This document shows positions 6,191 through 7,835 of a DNA stretch of 7,835 nt, piece by piece. A model generated the notes under the pieces. It made no database searches, had not been told where the DNA came from, and worked only from the letters and a program-made list of their open reading frames with translations. Source of the DNA: Bacillota bacterium (GTDB lineage: Bacteria > Bacillota > Sulfobacillia > Symbiobacteriales > Symbiobacteriaceae); NCBI GenBank assembly GCA_028287415.1, contig JAQBPS010000201.1, positions 1 through 7,835 of the forward strand. The letters are read 5' to 3'. Position 1 is the stretch's first letter. Each line of letters starts with the position of its first letter. Both the position numbers and the translations under genes were made by a program.

Positions 6191-7264
6191 GTGCCAGCGA
6201 TTATCCAGATCAACAGCCTGTCCGCGGCGGGCAAGCTGGAGGGGATCAACCTCGCTGTCGCCGCAGGCGAGGTGGTCGCCCTGGCAGGTAGCCGGGGCAG
6301 TGGCAAGACGACGCTGATCCGCATCCTTGCGGGACAGATGCTACCGACCAGCGGTACAGCCACGATCGGCGGCGTGGATTGCGGGGCTGAGGCCGGCCGC
6401 AGGCTGGTGGGTGTGGCGGGCGAAGCCTGGGGCCTGTACGAGCGGCTCACCGTGCTCGAAAACTTGCAGTTCCCCGCACGGCTGTGGGGAGTGTCGCAGC
6501 AGGCGGTCGGGGACATGATCAAACGATTGGAACTGAACGGCCTGGAACAGCGCAGAGCCGACAAGCTGCAGGCAGGCGAGGCGGCCCGCCTGCGGCTTGC
6601 GCGCGCCCTGCTGCACGACCCGGTTGCCTTGTTGCTCGATGAACCGATGGGCGATATCGACCGGGAGAGCGCCAGCATCATCGGATTCGTGATTGGTGAG
6701 GAGGCGGAGGCTGGCAAAGCGCTGCTGATGACGACCTTCGGTTACCGCGACTCACTGGCGTGCGCCACCCGGGTCGTCTACCTCGAAGGCGGGCGGCTGG
6801 CCGAGCCCGTTGCGGCGCTTGCGCCGGTCGCCCCGGTCACGCCGGTCACGCCGGCGGGGCCCGCCGCCCCAGCGGATCCCCTGGCGCCGCTCACTCCCGT
6901 GGCGCCGCCTTCCCGCGCAAAGAAGCCCGCCGCCCAGATGCCTCACGTCGCCGCACGCAAAGGCGACCGCGTGTTGCTCTTTCGCCCCGAGGAGATCCGC
7001 TATGCCTACGCAGAAGAGAAGGCCGTGTTCATCCAGACCGCGGATGGCCCCTGCGCCGTCAGCCTCACCCTGTCCGACCTGGAGGAGCGGCTCGCCGACC
7101 AGGGCTTCTTCCGCTGCCACCGGGCCTTCCTGGTGAACGTCGACTGGGTCAAGGAACTGGTCACGTGGACCCGTGACAGCTACTCACTGATCCTGAAGGA
7201 TGGCAAGGATGTGCCGCTCAGCAAGCACCGGGCGCCGGAGCTGAAAGCACGCCTCAGCCTGTGA
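6191..7264 (+). CDS. ABC transporter ATPase fused to a C-terminal LytTR DNA-binding domain
   Basis: A 357-residue protein. I chose GTG 6191 because GGGAGG lies 7 nt upstream and an ABC domain should begin here; an earlier frame opening would add non-homologous residues overlapping the small membrane gene. Residues 1-205 are an ABC nucleotide-binding domain: Walker A GSRGSGKT (33-40), GLYERLTVLENL (81-92), Walker B VALLLDEP (145-152). The signature is degenerate, LQAGE (126-130) instead of LSGGQ, and the switch histidine is replaced by Phe in TTF (181-183). A Pro/Ala/Val linker (206-250) leads to a LytTR domain (about 256-355) with FFRCHRAFLVNV (306-317), the hallmark strand-helix segment, and a final SKHRAPELKARL helix. 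LytTR domains bind paired direct repeats upstream of promoters. The protein probably couples nucleotide or transporter state to transcription; the downstream ATPase gene carries a candidate target. Confidence 0.9.
   Translation: MPAIIQINSLSAAGKLEGINLAVAAGEVVALAGSRGSGKTTLIRILAGQMLPTSGTATIGGVDCGAEAGRRLVGVAGEAWGLYERLTVLENLQFPARLWGVSQQAVGDMIKRLELNGLEQRRADKLQAGEAARLRLARALLHDPVALLLDEPMGDIDRESASIIGFVIGEEAEAGKALLMTTFGYRDSLACATRVVYLEGGRLAEPVAALAPVAPVTPVTPAGPAAPADPLAPLTPVAPPSRAKKPAAQMPHVAARKGDRVLLFRPEEIRYAYAEEKAVFIQTADGPCAVSLTLSDLEERLADQGFFRCHRAFLVNVDWVKELVTWTRDSYSLILKDGKDVPLSKHRAPELKARLSL
6821..6856 (+). repeat. Four 9-bp tandem repeats in the linker of the ABC-LytTR gene
   Basis: Units GCGCCGGTC, GCCCCGGTC, ACGCCGGTC and ACGCCGGCG follow one another, encoding APV, APV, TPV, TPA. 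They keep the reading frame, so copy-number change would only alter the length of the flexible Pro-rich hinge between the ATPase and the DNA-binding domain. Confidence 0.8.
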
Positions 7265-7316
7265 GCCAGTCATCCGCCCGGGTGCGCCAGTCGTCGGATC
7301 CCGCCGCCAGTCATCC
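7265..7316 (+). promoter_or_regulatory. Three direct repeats of GCCAGTC, candidate LytTR binding sites
   Basis: GCCAGTCATCC (7265-7275), GCCAGTCGTCG (7286-7296) and GCCAGTCATCC (7306-7316) recur at intervals of 21 and 20 bp, two helical turns. LytTR regulators typically bind two short direct repeats about 21-22 bp apart just upstream of the -35 region. The array begins directly after the stop codon of the ABC-LytTR gene and ends about 10 bp before the expected -35 position of the next gene. The sequence only partly resembles the published LytTR consensus. Confidence 0.55.
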
Positions 7317-7345
7317 TGGAGTTACTGCGCCGCCACCTCGCTCCG

Positions 7346-7354
7346 TGTGACAAT
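7346..7354 (+). promoter_or_regulatory. Candidate extended -10 box for the second ATPase gene
   Basis: GACAAT at 7349-7354 matches the -10 consensus at four of six positions and is preceded directly by TGT, an extended -10 feature. No good -35 hexamer lies 17 nt upstream, as expected for an activator-dependent promoter with bound LytTR sites just above it. Predicted start of transcription is near 7361. Confidence 0.35.
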
Positions 7355-7375
7355 CGGGGCAAGAGGTGAAGCGGC

Positions 7376-7835
7376 ATGATCGCGATGAACGGACTGACGC
7401 AGCGCTATGGCACCTTCACGGCCCTGGACTCGTTGAACCTGTCGATCGCAGCCGGCGAAACAGTGGGGCTGCTGGGGCCGAACGGGGCGGGCAAGACGAC
7501 CACGCTCCGCATCCTGGCGGGCCTGGACCGGCCGGCGGCCGGCAGGGTAGCGGTCGATGGCATTGATCCATGGAGTGAGTCCGACCGGGTACGCCGCCTG
7601 CTGGGCGTGGTGCCCGACGGGGCGGGGCTGTATGAGCGGCTGACGGTGACGCAAAACCTGAGCGCATTTGCCAGCCTGTATGGCCTGGAGTCCGGCGCTG
7701 TTGCTACGGCCCTGGCGCAGACCGGTGTGGCTGATCTGGCGGGCCGGATCGCGGGCAAGCTGTCGAAGGGCCAGCGCCAGCGGGTGGCGCTCGCCCGGGC
7801 CCTGCTGCACAAGCCTGCAATTCTCGTGCTCGACG
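7376..7835 (+). CDS. ABC transporter ATP-binding protein, NatA-like, N-terminal part (cut by window end)
   Basis: The first 153 codons of an ABC ATPase that runs off the window. The ATG at 7376 has GAGGTGA 6 nt upstream. Visible motifs: LTQRYGTFTALDSLNLSIAA (A-loop Tyr11 region), Walker A GLLGPNGAGKTTTLRIL, GLYERLTVTQNL after the Q-loop position (VVPDGAG, lacking a clear Gln, as in some NatA-type proteins), a proper signature LSKGQRQRVALARALL, and the beginning of Walker B (ILVLD), where the window stops just before the catalytic Glu. Such proteins energise ABC-2-type exporters, for example for sodium, drugs or peptides. It resembles the preceding ATPase domain but keeps its signature motif. 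A membrane permease is expected to the right; that is inference. Direct repeats upstream suggest control by the LytTR fusion protein. Confidence 0.92.
   Translation, partial: MIAMNGLTQRYGTFTALDSLNLSIAAGETVGLLGPNGAGKTTTLRILAGLDRPAAGRVAVDGIDPWSESDRVRRLLGVVPDGAGLYERLTVTQNLSAFASLYGLESGAVATALAQTGVADLAGRIAGKLSKGQRQRVALARALLHKPAILVLD

Noticed and set aside
5698..6717. Minus-strand open frame of 339 codons
   Set aside because: It runs opposite three plus-strand genes with ribosome binding sites and known motifs; Ser/Ala/Arg-rich without domain features.
7366..7566. GTG-started 66-codon frame
   Set aside because: It is out of frame with the second ATPase, whose ATG at 7376 has all the expected motifs; the GTG itself is part of that gene's ribosome binding site.

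Overview
The window looks like a chromosomal segment of a high-GC bacterium with Gram-positive-style gene regulation. Purine-rich Shine-Dalgarno sequences precede several starts, and the genes include a LytTR-type DNA-binding domain, an ArsR/SRPBCC pair, an ECF-type sigma factor and NatA-like ABC ATPases. A high-GC Firmicute such as Symbiobacterium or a relative would fit. This is inference from gene content and base composition only.

Left part (1-1307, + strand): the C-terminal portion of a molybdenum hydroxylase large subunit (xanthine dehydrogenase/CO dehydrogenase large-subunit family), whose N-terminus lies outside the window. A MoaD/ThiS-like ubiquitin-fold protein ending in Gly-Gly follows after 3 nt. 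A perfect 16-bp-arm palindrome, probably a bidirectional terminator, closes this unit.

Second part (1338-2203, - strand): an ArsR-family repressor and an SRPBCC/AHSA1-domain protein overlap by 4 nt (ATGA). Their promoter is almost consensus and sits so close to the start codon that the mRNA is probably leaderless. An imperfect inverted repeat over the -10 and spacer is a likely autorepression operator.

Third part (2204-3929): about 390 bp without a convincing gene, holding two inverted-repeat structures with four related copies of a CAACTTTT-type motif (possible mobile-element remnant). Then comes a minus-strand FAD-dependent monooxygenase.

Right part (4091-7835, + strand): a 581-residue ORF joins an ECF sigma factor, cut inside its region-4 helix-turn-helix, to the membrane helix and outer domains of what looks like an anti-sigma or membrane sensor protein. 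Next are a small two-helix membrane protein with a possible frameshift, an unusual ABC ATPase fused to a LytTR domain (degenerate signature and switch-histidine motifs), and a second, more canonical NatA-like ABC ATPase cut by the window end. Three direct repeats of GCCAGTC at 21 and 20 bp spacing lie between the two ATPase genes. This spacing is typical of LytTR binding sites, so the fusion protein may link transporter state or ATP binding directly to control of the transporter genes.

The most notable items are the sigma/membrane-protein fusion and the ABC-LytTR fusion with its candidate target site. No tRNA, rRNA or CRISPR array was seen.
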